A DNA stretch of 7,080 nt, from assembly GCA_030066475.1 (NCBI GenBank), contig JASJBO010000372.1, forward strand, positions 1 to 7,080, written 5' to 3'. The notes under the pieces were generated by a model. That model was given only the letters and a program-made list of their open reading frames with translations, did no database searches and was not told the origin of the DNA. The stretch comes from Myxococcota bacterium (GTDB lineage: Bacteria; Myxococcota_A; UBA9160; PR03). This document shows, piece after piece, positions 1 through 6,368 of the stretch (position 1 is its first letter; the number at the start of each line of letters is the position of its first letter). The translations under genes were made by a program, and so were the position numbers.

Positions 1-474
1 GGTCCCTGCGGCCGACGCCTGTGGAGCCGCCGCCGTCGTGTAGCTGGCGTCACGCGCGGCGGCTCCGCCGAGGAAGTATGCGGTGCCGAGCGCGCCGATG
101 CTCGTGCACAGCACGGCCAGGCCGAGGCCCGCCGCCAGCGCGGCCGGTCGCGACCAGCCGCCCCGCCCGCGGCCGGGTCGCGCCGGCGCCGCGGGTCGCG
201 TGACGGCAGACGCTGGCATCGCTCGGGATGGGCCCTCGACCCCGTCGTCCTCGATCCGCGCCAGCACCTGCGCGAACACGCGCTCGGCGTCGGGCAGCTC
301 GATCGTCGGCGCGGCGCTCCCCTGGAGCACGGAGATCTCCTCCCGACATGCCGTGCATCCGGCCGCGTGGGCCTCGACGGCGCCGCGCTGGCTCGGCGTC
401 AGCCCCTGGTCGGGGTACCAGGGGATCCACTCCAGGATCTCGTCCGGACAGGTCGAGTTCGATCGGTTCCTCAT
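1..474 (-). CDS. Membrane-anchored zinc-finger anti-sigma factor (partial, C-terminus beyond left edge)
   Basis: Predicted anti-sigma factor that holds the adjacent ECF sigma factor inactive at the inner membrane. It starts at an ATG whose first four bases (ATGA, 474-471) contain the stop of the sigma gene, so the two are translationally coupled, the classic sigma/anti-sigma arrangement. The N-terminal region has the zinc-binding anti-sigma pattern: C9, then H36-x3-C40-x2-C43 (HAAGCTAC). A linker rich in Ala, Pro and Arg follows at about 75-108. One hydrophobic segment at about 109-134 (AALAAGLGLAVLCTSIGALG) is the likely transmembrane helix, leaving the remainder periplasmic. 158 codons are visible with no stop, so the sensory C-terminal part is missing. 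Another open frame over the same bases (481-50) lacks these motifs. The class is well supported; the inducing signal cannot be told. Confidence 0.88.
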   Translation of the reverse strand, partial: MRNRSNSTCPDEILEWIPWYPDQGLTPSQRGAVEAHAAGCTACREEISVLQGSAAPTIELPDAERVFAQVLARIEDDGVEGPSRAMPASAVTRPAAPARPGRGRGGWSRPAALAAGLGLAVLCTSIGALGTAYFLGGAAARDASYTTAAAPQASAAGT

Positions 475-1082
475 GAACCACCTTCCTGGCGCTGGAGCCG
501 GCGCAGCGTGTCGCGCAGCCGCGCGCGGGCGCGCGACACGCGCGTCTTCACGGTGCCTTCGGGAACGCCGAGGCGCCGCCCGATCTCCTGGTACGGGAGG
601 CCCTCGACGATGGCGAGCTCGAGCACCTCGCGTTGCTCCTCGGGCAGCGCCTCGATCACCTGCCTCACCAGGCGCAGCTCGCGGCGCGTCCCGATCTCCC
701 GCTCGAGGTCCCGGTCGTCCGCGACCCGGTGCAGCGACTCGACGTTGGTCGGCACCACCGAGGCGCGCTTCAGGCGGCTGCGGTCGCGGTGGGCGCCGGC
801 GCACTTGAAGTGCGCGATGCCGAAGATCCAGGTGGAGACCCGCGAGGCACCCGCGAAGCTGTCGGCACTGCGCCAGACCTCGAAGAACACGTCCGCCACG
901 ACCTCCTCGGCGAGGCCGGGATCGCGGAGCCGCCGCTGCACGAAGTAGAACACGCGGCCGTAGTAGCGCTGGAACAGCGTGCGCAGCGCAGCGCTGTCCT
1001 GCGCCCGCACGCGCTCGATCAGCTCGTCGTCCGCGAGCTGCTCCGAGTAGGAAGGGTCGTGAGGGCGCGCCACGATCTCCAT
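471..1082 (-). CDS. ECF-type (sigma-70 family, group 4) RNA polymerase sigma factor
   Basis: 203-residue alternative sigma factor, the usual length for the ECF class, which has only regions 2 and 4. Region 2 spans about 20-100. It includes the core-polymerase-binding helix DPGLAEEVVADVFFEVW (54-70) and the promoter -10 contacting stretch around STWIFGIAHFKC (83-94). Region 4 spans about 135-195, with LPEEQREVLEL (147-157) and the helix-turn-helix LPYQEIGRRLGVPEGTVKTR (162-181). The usual Asn and Asp of region 2.4 ('iaRNlaiD') are not obvious here, where the sequence reads IAHFKCAGAHRDR. The Shine-Dalgarno is weak (AGGCGAG close to the ATG). The gene lies 50 bases after the small secreted-protein gene and overlaps the anti-sigma gene by ATGA, so it is probably the fourth gene of a five-gene minus-strand operon. 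It may autoregulate that operon, but this is inference. Its promoter specificity cannot be read directly. Confidence 0.93.
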   Translation of the reverse strand: MEIVARPHDPSYSEQLADDELIERVRAQDSAALRTLFQRYYGRVFYFVQRRLRDPGLAEEVVADVFFEVWRSADSFAGASRVSTWIFGIAHFKCAGAHRDRSRLKRASVVPTNVESLHRVADDRDLEREIGTRRELRLVRQVIEALPEEQREVLELAIVEGLPYQEIGRRLGVPEGTVKTRVSRARARLRDTLRRLQRQEGGS

Positions 1083-1132
1083 TCTCGCCTACTTGGGTGG
1101 CTGCGCCCGGCGTCGAGGTTCCCCCCGGTGGG

Positions 1133-1537
1133 TCAGGGAAGTGAAACCCCCGGGGGCGGAACCGGCACCACCGGCGGCTCGATCACGCCGGGCGTGTCCG
1201 CCAGCTGCGGCACCGCCGGCTCCCCGCAGACGTCGCCGGCGCTCTGACAGGGTCCGGGTCCGTCGAACAGGTCCTGGCTCGGCGGCGCGATCCCCTGGCG
1301 GGTCTCTCCGGGGCCCGAGGCGACGTCCACCGGGTCGAAGTGGCTGCGCGCGGGCCGCGCGCTCGCGCCACAGCTGGCGCCCGAGCAGCCCTGGAGCGGC
1401 GGCAGCTTCGCGCAGGTTCCGGCCGGCGCGACTCGATGGCGGAGATCCGAATCCGCCTCGGCCGAGCCGGCGGCGGCCGGCGCCGCCGCGAGCAGGGCGG
1501 CGGCGAGCGCGAGTGAGAGGTCTCGGGTTGCGGGCAT
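1133..1537 (-). CDS. Small secreted Cys/Pro-rich protein of unknown function
   Basis: 134 codons with no family I recognise. The N-terminus is a clear Sec signal peptide: Arg near the start, then an Ala/Leu hydrophobic core (LSLALAAALLAAAPAAA) and a probable cleavage site around residues 23-26. The mature part has five cysteines (C42, C51, C56, C97, C104). It ends in a proline-rich tail (PPVVPVPPPG) and has little predicted secondary structure, so it is probably periplasmic or surface-exposed. The start is supported by GGGGAG six bases upstream (1544-1549). It begins only 24 bases after the stop of the TPR-barrel gene and ends 50 bases before the sigma gene, all on one strand, which supports operon membership. 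It could be a ligand, a cofactor of the barrel protein, or a sigma-pathway signal protein. None of these is shown. The low-complexity composition leaves some doubt that it is expressed. Confidence 0.62.
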   Translation of the reverse strand: MPATRDLSLALAAALLAAAPAAAGSAEADSDLRHRVAPAGTCAKLPPLQGCSGASCGASARPARSHFDPVDVASGPGETRQGIAPPSQDLFDGPGPCQSAGDVCGEPAVPQLADTPGVIEPPVVPVPPPGVSLP

Positions 1538-1543
1538 GGGAGG

Positions 1544-1549
1544 CTCCCC
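1544..1549 (-). promoter_or_regulatory. Ribosome binding site of the small secreted-protein gene
   Basis: GGGGAG on the minus strand lies six bases before the ATG at 1537. It supports this start, which places a complete signal peptide at the N-terminus. Confidence 0.55.
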
Positions 1550-1561
1550 GGCCGCTCGGCC

Positions 1562-3160
1562 TCAGTTGCCGATCGCGACGGTCAGGTACACGCCGAAGAC
1601 GTGACGGTTGTAGGAGTACAGGTCCGCCGTCGACTGGTTGATGCGATAGCGGTAGGCGAACGAGGCGGTCATGCGGTCGGTGAGCGAGCGTTCCAGCACC
1701 GCGTCCACGGCCGTGGTGCGCTCGCGCCTCCGGTTGCTGTCGAGCTCGTACGGGCCCATCGCCTCGATCGCGTCCGCGACCTGGCCCTTGTCGGGCAGGA
1801 TCGTCGGGTGCCGATAGGGCCGGTAGGCGTAGCTGGCGCTCACGTCGAGCGCGAGCCGGTAGGGAAGCGGCGCGCGCACCCCGCCCTCGATGCGGTGGCT
1901 CTGATAGCTGTACTCGGTCCCGCGCGCCGAGTAGCGGTCGTACTCGTAGCCGACGCGCAGCGCGATTCCGCCGAGCCAGCCCAGGATCAGCGAGTGCTCG
2001 ACGCCGAAGGTCAGGCCGTTTGCGTCGCGGTTCAGCGCGCTCGACTCGTTCGTCCCGGCGGGACTGCAGAACTCGAAGCCGCCGCAGTCACCGTTCTCGT
2101 CGGCGTCGACGATGTTGCGGTTCGTGATCAGGTAGTTGGTGCGGTAGAACTGCCCGTAGAGCGCCGTCGTCCCCGCCCGCTCCCAGTTGCGGAAGAACGA
2201 GAGTCCCCAGCGCTGCGTCAGGTTGAACGAGTCCTTGTCGACCCAGGCGAACGCGATGTCGTACTGGAAGCGCGCGATGTCGGACTCGCCCACGCGGCGG
2301 TCGAGCCAGCCCGAGAACGACGGGTAGTGCGTGTCGTACTCGTCGATGTCCCGGTGCAGGTTGCCGCCGTAGGCCACCAGGGCGCCGGCCGCCCAGCCGG
2401 CGTTGCGGAACAGCTCGGCGCCCAGCTCGACGTTCCAGACCAGCCGCTCGTCGCCCTTGCCCGAGATCTGGTTGGGCTGCAGGGAGGCGTCGCCGAGCAG
2501 GATCGCGTTGTCGTCGCGCTCGCCGCCCAGGGTGAGCGTTCCCCACCAGCGCGAGATCCGGCGCGAGAGCCGCGCGTCGATGCGCGCCGCCTCCGTGGCC
2601 CAGCTCGTGCCCGGCCACTCCGCCACCACGCGCGCGAGCGCCGCGCGCGCCGCGGCGCGCTCGCCCGCGGCGGCCCACGCCAGACCCGCGTAGTACGACG
2701 CCATCGGCTCCACCGCGGCGGCGTCGAGCAGCCGCGCCTGCTGCAGCGCCCCGGCGGCCGCGAGGCTCTCGCGCTCGGCCAGGTGCACCAGCCCGCGGTA
2801 GAGGTGCCAGGTCGCGGCCGTTCCCGCGAGGGCCGGCGCGGCGGCCTCGAGCGCCTCCCGCGCGCCGGCGGTCTCGCCCGCGTGGTAGCGGGCGATGCCG
2901 AGCTCGAGCTGGATCTCTGCGTCGTGCGGCGCCAGCTCCGCGGCCGCTTCGAGCACGGTCGTGGCCTCGGCGTACTCGGCGCGGTCGATCCGGCAGCGCC
3001 CGGAGAGCAGCATCGGGGCGGGGTCGCGCGGCCGGCTGCGGCGGGCGCGCTCGAGCTCCGGCAGCGCGGCGGCACAGCGGCCCTCGCGCACCAGCCGTTC
3101 GAGCTGCACCGGCTCGAGCTCCAGCGGCGCCTGCGCGGACGCAGGAGCCGCGGCGATCAT
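1562..3160 (-). CDS. TPR-repeat protein with C-terminal outer-membrane beta-barrel (Slam/DUF560-like architecture)
   Basis: 532 codons from the ATG at 3160. Residues about 17-195 are helical repeats of TPR type, for example LLSGRCRIDRAEYAEATTVL, IQLELGIARYHAGETAGARE and YYAGLAWAAAGERAAARAAL. Residues about 204-532 alternate polar and aromatic/hydrophobic residues as in an outer-membrane barrel (WWGTLTLGGERDDN, FGVEHSLILGWLGGIALRVG, VFGVYLTVAI). TPR domain plus barrel is the layout of surface-lipoprotein assembly modulators (Slam, DUF560) and related export porins. I infer similarity of architecture, not proven orthology. A loop carries DADENGD (352-358) next to C359 and C365, resembling a calcium-binding loop. 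The ATG overlaps the stop of the PEP-CTERM gene (ATGA). Only a stub, MIAAAPASAQA, remains as signal peptide; a full one (PGRRAATLLAGIG...) lies directly upstream in frame, behind a CTG at 3202, so the true start may be there. The open frame reaching 3511 is a shadow of the upstream gene. Confidence 0.82.
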   Translation of the reverse strand: MIAAAPASAQAPLELEPVQLERLVREGRCAAALPELERARRSRPRDPAPMLLSGRCRIDRAEYAEATTVLEAAAELAPHDAEIQLELGIARYHAGETAGAREALEAAAPALAGTAATWHLYRGLVHLAERESLAAAGALQQARLLDAAAVEPMASYYAGLAWAAAGERAAARAALARVVAEWPGTSWATEAARIDARLSRRISRWWGTLTLGGERDDNAILLGDASLQPNQISGKGDERLVWNVELGAELFRNAGWAAGALVAYGGNLHRDIDEYDTHYPSFSGWLDRRVGESDIARFQYDIAFAWVDKDSFNLTQRWGLSFFRNWERAGTTALYGQFYRTNYLITNRNIVDADENGDCGGFEFCSPAGTNESSALNRDANGLTFGVEHSLILGWLGGIALRVGYEYDRYSARGTEYSYQSHRIEGGVRAPLPYRLALDVSASYAYRPYRHPTILPDKGQVADAIEAMGPYELDSNRRRERTTAVDAVLERSLTDRMTASFAYRYRINQSTADLYSYNRHVFGVYLTVAIGN

Positions 3161-3933
3161 CCCGATGCCGGCGAGGAGCGTCGCCGCGCGCCGCCCAGGC
3201 AGAGCAGGCCTACTCCGAGCGCCAGCGCGGTGCCGGGCTCCGGTACGAGGAGGGTCGAGACTCCGAGGGTCGGGAGGGTCAGGGCGCCCGAGCCGGAGTC
3301 CAAGAGCAGGTTCCCGGCGACCACGTAGCGCACGAGGAAGCTCGTCGATTGGCCCGCCCCCAGATCGGCCAGCGCAACCGCCCCGAAGAAGTAGTCGGGA
3401 ACGCCGCTGCCGTCCGAGGAATACTCCACGATCTCCATGAGATCGCCATCGAGTCCCAGCGGGACGCCCGGCAGCAGCCCGCTCGGGTCGGCGACGGTAT
3501 AGACGAGCCACGCGTCTAGCAGAGGCGCCCCGCTGTCGTTGCGAACCGTCCAGATCGAGTCGGCGATCAACGGGTCGTCCAGGGATGCGCGCCGGCCGTC
3601 GGCCTGGGGATTGGCGTGGATCGTGGTCAGCTGCTGGCTGATCGAGACCGGCAGGCCCAGCGAGGCCGGGCCGGCCGCCAGCCAGGTCTGGAGGCTGCTC
3701 GCGCGGAGCCTCGGGACGAGTCCCGCCTCGATCAGCTCGCTCTGGCTGAAGCCGAACTCGCCGCCACCACCGCCACCTGCGCTGCCACCGAAGTAGAGCG
3801 GGGTCAGGTCGGTGATGGTCAGCGCGGTCGCCGCGCGCGGAGCGGCGCTGCAGAGACCGATGACGGCGAGCAGGACGGCGAGCCGCAGGCCCGCCCCGAG
3901 GCGGCCCGGCGTTCGGCCGGACGATCGATGCAC
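3157..3933 (-). CDS. PEP-CTERM sorting-domain exported protein
   Basis: 258-residue exported protein with an unknown central domain. The N-terminus has a twin-Arg-free Sec signal (GLRLAVLLAVIGLCSAA, about 15-31) with probable cleavage near residues 36-38. The C-terminus is a textbook PEP-CTERM tripartite signal: VPEP at 230-233, a hydrophobic segment TALALGVGLLCLGGA (235-249), then the basic cluster RRR (250-252). In known systems this tail is recognised by an exosortase (EpsH/XrtA family), which removes it and links the protein to the cell surface or exopolysaccharide. No exosortase is in this window. The middle has a six-Gly run (54-58) and a beta-rich part (SIWTVRNDSG, DAWLVYTVADP) that resembles the immunoglobulin-like shape of many such proteins. 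The start is GTG, chosen because GGAGGAG sits five bases upstream and a complete signal peptide follows. It is first in the minus-strand operon and overlaps the TPR-barrel gene by four bases. Confidence 0.88.
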   Translation of the reverse strand: MHRSSGRTPGRLGAGLRLAVLLAVIGLCSAAPRAATALTITDLTPLYFGGSAGGGGGGEFGFSQSELIEAGLVPRLRASSLQTWLAAGPASLGLPVSISQQLTTIHANPQADGRRASLDDPLIADSIWTVRNDSGAPLLDAWLVYTVADPSGLLPGVPLGLDGDLMEIVEYSSDGSGVPDYFFGAVALADLGAGQSTSFLVRYVVAGNLLLDSGSGALTLPTLGVSTLLVPEPGTALALGVGLLCLGGARRRSSPASG

Positions 3934-3938
3934 TTGGA

Positions 3939-3945
3939 CTCCTCC
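3939..3945 (-). promoter_or_regulatory. Strong ribosome binding site deciding a GTG start
   Basis: GGAGGAG on the minus strand, five bases before the GTG at 3933. It is near-perfectly complementary to the 16S rRNA tail and fixes the non-ATG start of the PEP-CTERM gene. Confidence 0.8.
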
Positions 3946-4001
3946 GACCCCCCCAGGGGTGCGGACGCGATGGGTTGCCTCTACTAGGTGGCCCGGGAGG
4001 T

Positions 4002-4029
4002 CGTTCGGGTCGCAGGGTTTTTCCGAACG
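4002..4029. repeat. 7-bp inverted repeat, possible operator
   Basis: CGTTCGG (4002-4008) and CCGAACG (4023-4029) are exact reverse complements separated by 14 bases. The site lies about 70-95 bases upstream of the PEP-CTERM start, a plausible place for an operator or promoter element of the minus-strand operon. The spacer contains the only run of five T (A on the minus strand) in this GC-rich stretch. A role is inference. Confidence 0.35.
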
Positions 4030-4180
4030 GGGCGAGAGGGGAACCCCGAGCGGGTGGGCGGCGACCCAGCGTGCGGGACCGATGCAGCGCAGGCGACGCG
4101 AGCAGTCTGTCCGAGCCGAGATGAGAGGTCGGGAGCCCGGAACGCGTCGGCCGGGCCGGCCTCGGAGGTAGCAGCGTCCC

Positions 4181-4219
4181 CCGAGGGGTCTCCCGACTGG
4201 TTCGGAGGCGACCCCTCGG
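4181..4219. repeat. 10-bp perfect inverted repeat (stem-loop candidate)
   Basis: CCGAGGGGTC (4181-4190) pairs perfectly with GACCCCTCGG (4210-4219) across a 19-base spacer. Inside the spacer CCGA (4193-4196) can pair with TCGG (4202-4205), giving a two-tier hairpin. No T-run follows on either strand, so it is not an ordinary intrinsic terminator. It lies 128-166 bases upstream of the quinone oxidoreductase start, in either its leader or its promoter region. Confidence 0.45.
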
Positions 4220-4346
4220 CCAGAAGACTCCCCCGAATCGGGTGGTCTGCCAGGAGGGGGGCGTCGCGGTGCATCCCGCGGCGCCCCCTGACTGCGTGCG
4301 GGGGCCTGCTCGCGGGCGGGGCGCGAAGCGTTACCGTCGCCCGCCG

Positions 4347-5324
4347 ATGAAGGCCGTCCTGATCGACCAGCCGGGCGACGAGACCGTGCTGCGCGTGGGC
4401 GACGCCCCCGCGCCCCCCATGCGCGACGACGCGCTGCGCCTGCGCGTCGCGGCCAGCGCCGTCAACCGCGCCGACCTGCTCCAGCGCCAGGGCCTGTATC
4501 CGCCGCCGCCGGGCGCGTCGGACATCCTGGGTCTCGAGTGCGCCGGCGAGGTCGTCGAGGTGGGCGCGCGGGTCGAGGGCTGGCGTCCCGGCGACCGCGC
4601 CATGGCGCTGCTGCCCGGCGGCGGTCACGCGGCCGAGGTGGTGGTGCACGCCGGCTCGGCGATGCCGATCCCGGCCTCGCTCGGGACCGAGGAGGCGGCT
4701 GCCGTGCCGGAGGTCTTCCTGACCGTCTTCCTCAACGTGTTCCTGCTGGGCGCACTTCCGGACGGGGGCAGCGCGCTGGTGCACGGGGGCGGCAGCGGGA
4801 TCGGAACGGCTGCCATCCAGCTCGTGAAGGCCGCGGGGGGCCATGTGGTCGTCACGGCCGGCAGCGACGAGAAGTGCGCGCGCTGTCGCGAGCTGGGCGC
4901 CGACGCGGCGGCCAACTACCGCGAGGCCGACTTCGTCGAGGTCGTCCACGAGGCCACCGGCGGCCGCGGGGTCGACGTCGTGCTCGACTCGATCGGCGCG
5001 CCGTACCTGGGCAAGAACCTCGAGGCCCTCGCCGTCGGCGGCCGCCTGGTGCTGATCGGACTGATGGGCGGGGCGAAGAGCGAGATCCACCTCGGGGCGC
5101 TGCTCGCGCGGCGCCTGTCGGTGATCGGGTCGACGCTGCGCGCCCGGCCCGAGGCCGAGAAGGCCGAGATCGTCGCGGCCTTCCTGACGCGTTTCGGCGA
5201 CGCCCTGGCCAGCGGTCGGATCCGCCCCATCGTGGACCGCGTGCTTCCCCTGGATCGGATCGCCGACGCGCACCGTGCCATGAAGGCCAGCGAGCACTTC
5301 GGCAAGATCGTGTTGAAGCTCTGA
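4347..5324 (+). CDS. NAD(P)H:quinone oxidoreductase, zinc-independent MDR family (PIG3-like)
   Basis: 325-residue cytosolic oxidoreductase of the medium-chain dehydrogenase/reductase superfamily. It is close in pattern to eukaryotic TP53I3/PIG3 and bacterial quinone oxidoreductases, which reduce quinones or related enones with NADPH. The catalytic GroES-like domain is about 1-125, with [20 protein letters not shown] (36-55) and [13 protein letters not shown] (61-73). The Rossmann domain is about 126-270, with the cofactor loop [20 protein letters not shown] (146-165) and [20 protein letters not shown] further on. The C-terminus HFGKIVLKL matches the 'GKIVL' ending of the family. The zinc ligands of alcohol dehydrogenases are absent, as expected for this branch. 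The length is normal. The ATG at 4347 aligns with the family N-terminus (MKAV); the open frame extends upstream to 4242 but adds unlikely sequence. No clear ribosome binding site is seen. It is first in a plus-strand group with ndk. Confidence 0.92.
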   Translation: MKAVLIDQPGDETVLRVGDAPAPPMRDDALRLRVAASAVNRADLLQRQGLYPPPPGASDILGLECAGEVVEVGARVEGWRPGDRAMALLPGGGHAAEVVVHAGSAMPIPASLGTEEAAAVPEVFLTVFLNVFLLGALPDGGSALVHGGGSGIGTAAIQLVKAAGGHVVVTAGSDEKCARCRELGADAAANYREADFVEVVHEATGGRGVDVVLDSIGAPYLGKNLEALAVGGRLVLIGLMGGAKSEIHLGALLARRLSVIGSTLRARPEAEKAEIVAAFLTRFGDALASGRIRPIVDRVLPLDRIADAHRAMKASEHFGKIVLKL

Positions 5325-5350
5325 CGGGCGCCGCTAGCTTCCCGCGCCCG
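5325..5350 (+). terminator. Stem-loop directly after the quinone oxidoreductase stop
   Basis: CGGGCGC (5325-5331) and GCGCCCG (5344-5350) are exact reverse complements with a 12-base loop, beginning at the first base after the stop codon. There is no U-tract, so it may be a weak terminator, an attenuator or an mRNA-end stabiliser that separates ndk expression from the upstream gene. Confidence 0.35.
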
Positions 5351-5368
5351 GAACACCGTACCCAACCC

Positions 5369-5374
5369 AGGAGG
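5369..5374 (+). promoter_or_regulatory. Ribosome binding site of ndk
   Basis: AGGAGG six bases before the ATG at 5381, a consensus Shine-Dalgarno. It is much stronger than that of the preceding gene and fits high-level ndk translation. Confidence 0.85.
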
Positions 5375-5380
5375 GCCGCC

Positions 5381-5821
5381 ATGGCCACCGAGCGCACGCT
5401 CTCGATCATCAAGCCCGACGCCGTCGAGAAGGACGCCATCGGCGGCATCCTCGCCCACTTCCAGGACGCCGGCCTGCGCCTCGTCGCGCTCAAGATGATC
5501 CAGCTCACCGACCAGCAGGCGCGCGGCTTCTACGCCGTCCACAAGGAGCGCCCGTTCTTCGACTCGCTGGTGAAGTTCATGACCTCGGGTCCGGTGGTGG
5601 TGAGCGTGCTCGAGGGCGACGACGCGATCGCCCGCAACCGCGAGCTGATGGGCGCCACCGACTCGGAGCAAGCGGCCCCCGGCACCATCCGCGCGCGGTG
5701 GGGCACCGACATCGAGCGCAACGCGGTGCACGGCTCCGACGCGCCGGAGACGGCACGCATCGAGATCTCCTACTTCTTCAACGCCAGCGAGATCCAGGCG
5801 CTGGTCGAGGCGCTGCCGTGA
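5381..5821 (+). CDS. ndk: Nucleoside diphosphate kinase
   Basis: 146-residue NDP kinase, which transfers the gamma phosphate from ATP to other (d)NDPs through a phosphohistidine and so balances NTP pools in the cytosol. The family signatures are present: the N-terminal strand [10 protein letters not shown] (6-15) and the active-site motif [10 protein letters not shown] (114-123), with catalytic H117. Further conserved parts are the [16 protein letters not shown] stretch (56-71) and the Arg-rich GTIRARWG (101-108). The length is at the usual bacterial value (about 140-150), and the start is fixed by the upstream AGGAGG and by alignment to the family. It follows the quinone oxidoreductase by 56 bases and shares a GTGA stop/start overlap with the next gene. 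Housekeeping identity is very sure. Confidence 0.98.
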   Translation: MATERTLSIIKPDAVEKDAIGGILAHFQDAGLRLVALKMIQLTDQQARGFYAVHKERPFFDSLVKFMTSGPVVVSVLEGDDAIARNRELMGATDSEQAAPGTIRARWGTDIERNAVHGSDAPETARIEISYFFNASEIQALVEALP

Positions 5822-6366
5822 AGCCCGAGGAGTGCGTGCTCTACAGCGGCGCCGCCAGCGGGGCCGAGGCGGCCTTCGGCGCCGCGGCCGAGCGTCACGG
5901 GATCGCCGAGGTCAACTTCACGTTCGAGGGCCACAACGACGCCCGCACCCGCGGCATCCGCGTGCTCACTCCCGAGGAGCTCGCGCAGGGCGACGTCAGC
6001 CTGGCCTACGTGAGTCGCCTGATGCACCGCGAGTACCGCGACACGCCGCTGTTCCGGCGCGTGCTGCAGAGCATCTGGCACCAGATCAACCACGGTCAGG
6101 AGATCTACGTCGTCGGGCGCATCCTCGACGACGACACCGTGAAGGGCGGCACCGGCTGGGGCGCCGAGTTCGCGAAGCTCTGCAACAAGCCGCTCTTCGT
6201 GTTCGACCAGGAGCGCGAGCGCTGGCACCGCTGGACCGGCGACTCCTGGGACGAGCACGCCGATCCGGTCGTCCAGCACCCGCACTTCGCCGGCACCGGG
6301 ACCCGCTTCCTCCAGGAGAGCGGCCAGCGGGCGATCGACGAGCTGCTCGAGCGCTCGTTCAGGTAG
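5818..6366 (+). CDS. SLOG/Rossmann-like nucleotide-binding protein of uncertain function
   Basis: 182-residue protein starting at a GTG that overlaps the ndk stop (GTGA, 5818-5821), so it is translationally coupled to ndk. It has two glycine-rich loops typical of the SLOG fold (DprA, LOG and YpsA-like relatives that bind nucleotides or nucleotide-derived ligands): [13 protein letters not shown] (9-21) after the first strand, and [20 protein letters not shown] (109-128) after a second strand (EIYVVGRI, 95-102). These are followed by [11 protein letters not shown] (129-139), a signature I associate with a subset of these proteins. The assignment rests on motif pattern, not on a search. No signal peptide or membrane segment is visible, so it is cytosolic. 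Coupling to ndk suggests a nucleotide-related role, but substrate and reaction are unknown. The open frame upstream of 5818 lies inside ndk and is not coding. Confidence 0.8.
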   Translation: MKPEECVLYSGAASGAEAAFGAAAERHGIAEVNFTFEGHNDARTRGIRVLTPEELAQGDVSLAYVSRLMHREYRDTPLFRRVLQSIWHQINHGQEIYVVGRILDDDTVKGGTGWGAEFAKLCNKPLFVFDQERERWHRWTGDSWDEHADPVVQHPHFAGTGTRFLQESGQRAIDELLERSFR

Positions 6367-6368
6367 GG

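Larger units (their letters stand above)
3934..4346. other. Divergent intergenic region, no convincing gene
   Basis: 413 bases between the minus-strand PEP-CTERM operon and the plus-strand quinone oxidoreductase. Open frames crossing it show no recognisable protein features and are compositional. It must carry promoters in both directions, but I find no confident -35/-10 or sigma-54 (-24/-12) match on either strand. It contains two notable inverted repeats (4002-4029 and 4181-4219), listed separately. The plus-strand gene has no good Shine-Dalgarno in the last 25 bases of this region. Confidence 0.7.

Noticed and set aside
50..481. A 143-codon minus-strand open frame over the anti-sigma gene
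   Set aside because: It is in a different frame from the one carrying C9/H36/C40/C43, the transmembrane segment and the ATGA coupling. The alternative has only Arg/Gly-rich sequence.
1601..3328. A 575-codon plus-strand open frame
   Set aside because: Antisense to the TPR-barrel gene. High G+C at third positions opens such frames, and its composition (Val/Arg/Ala/Glu) shows no domain.
3161..3511. N-terminal extension of the TPR-barrel gene to 3511
   Set aside because: Most of this is Arg/Pro-rich sequence antiparallel in style to real protein and coincides with the PEP-CTERM gene in another frame. Only the last 14 codons look like genuine signal-peptide sequence.
4191..4209. tRNA T-arm-like GGTTCG in the intergenic hairpin
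   Set aside because: No acceptor, D-arm or anticodon arm can be folded around it, and it lies inside a simple inverted repeat.
3984..5297. A 437-codon minus-strand open frame
   Set aside because: Antisense to the quinone oxidoreductase, which has full family motifs on the other strand. The product is His/Arg/Ala-rich with no recognisable domain.
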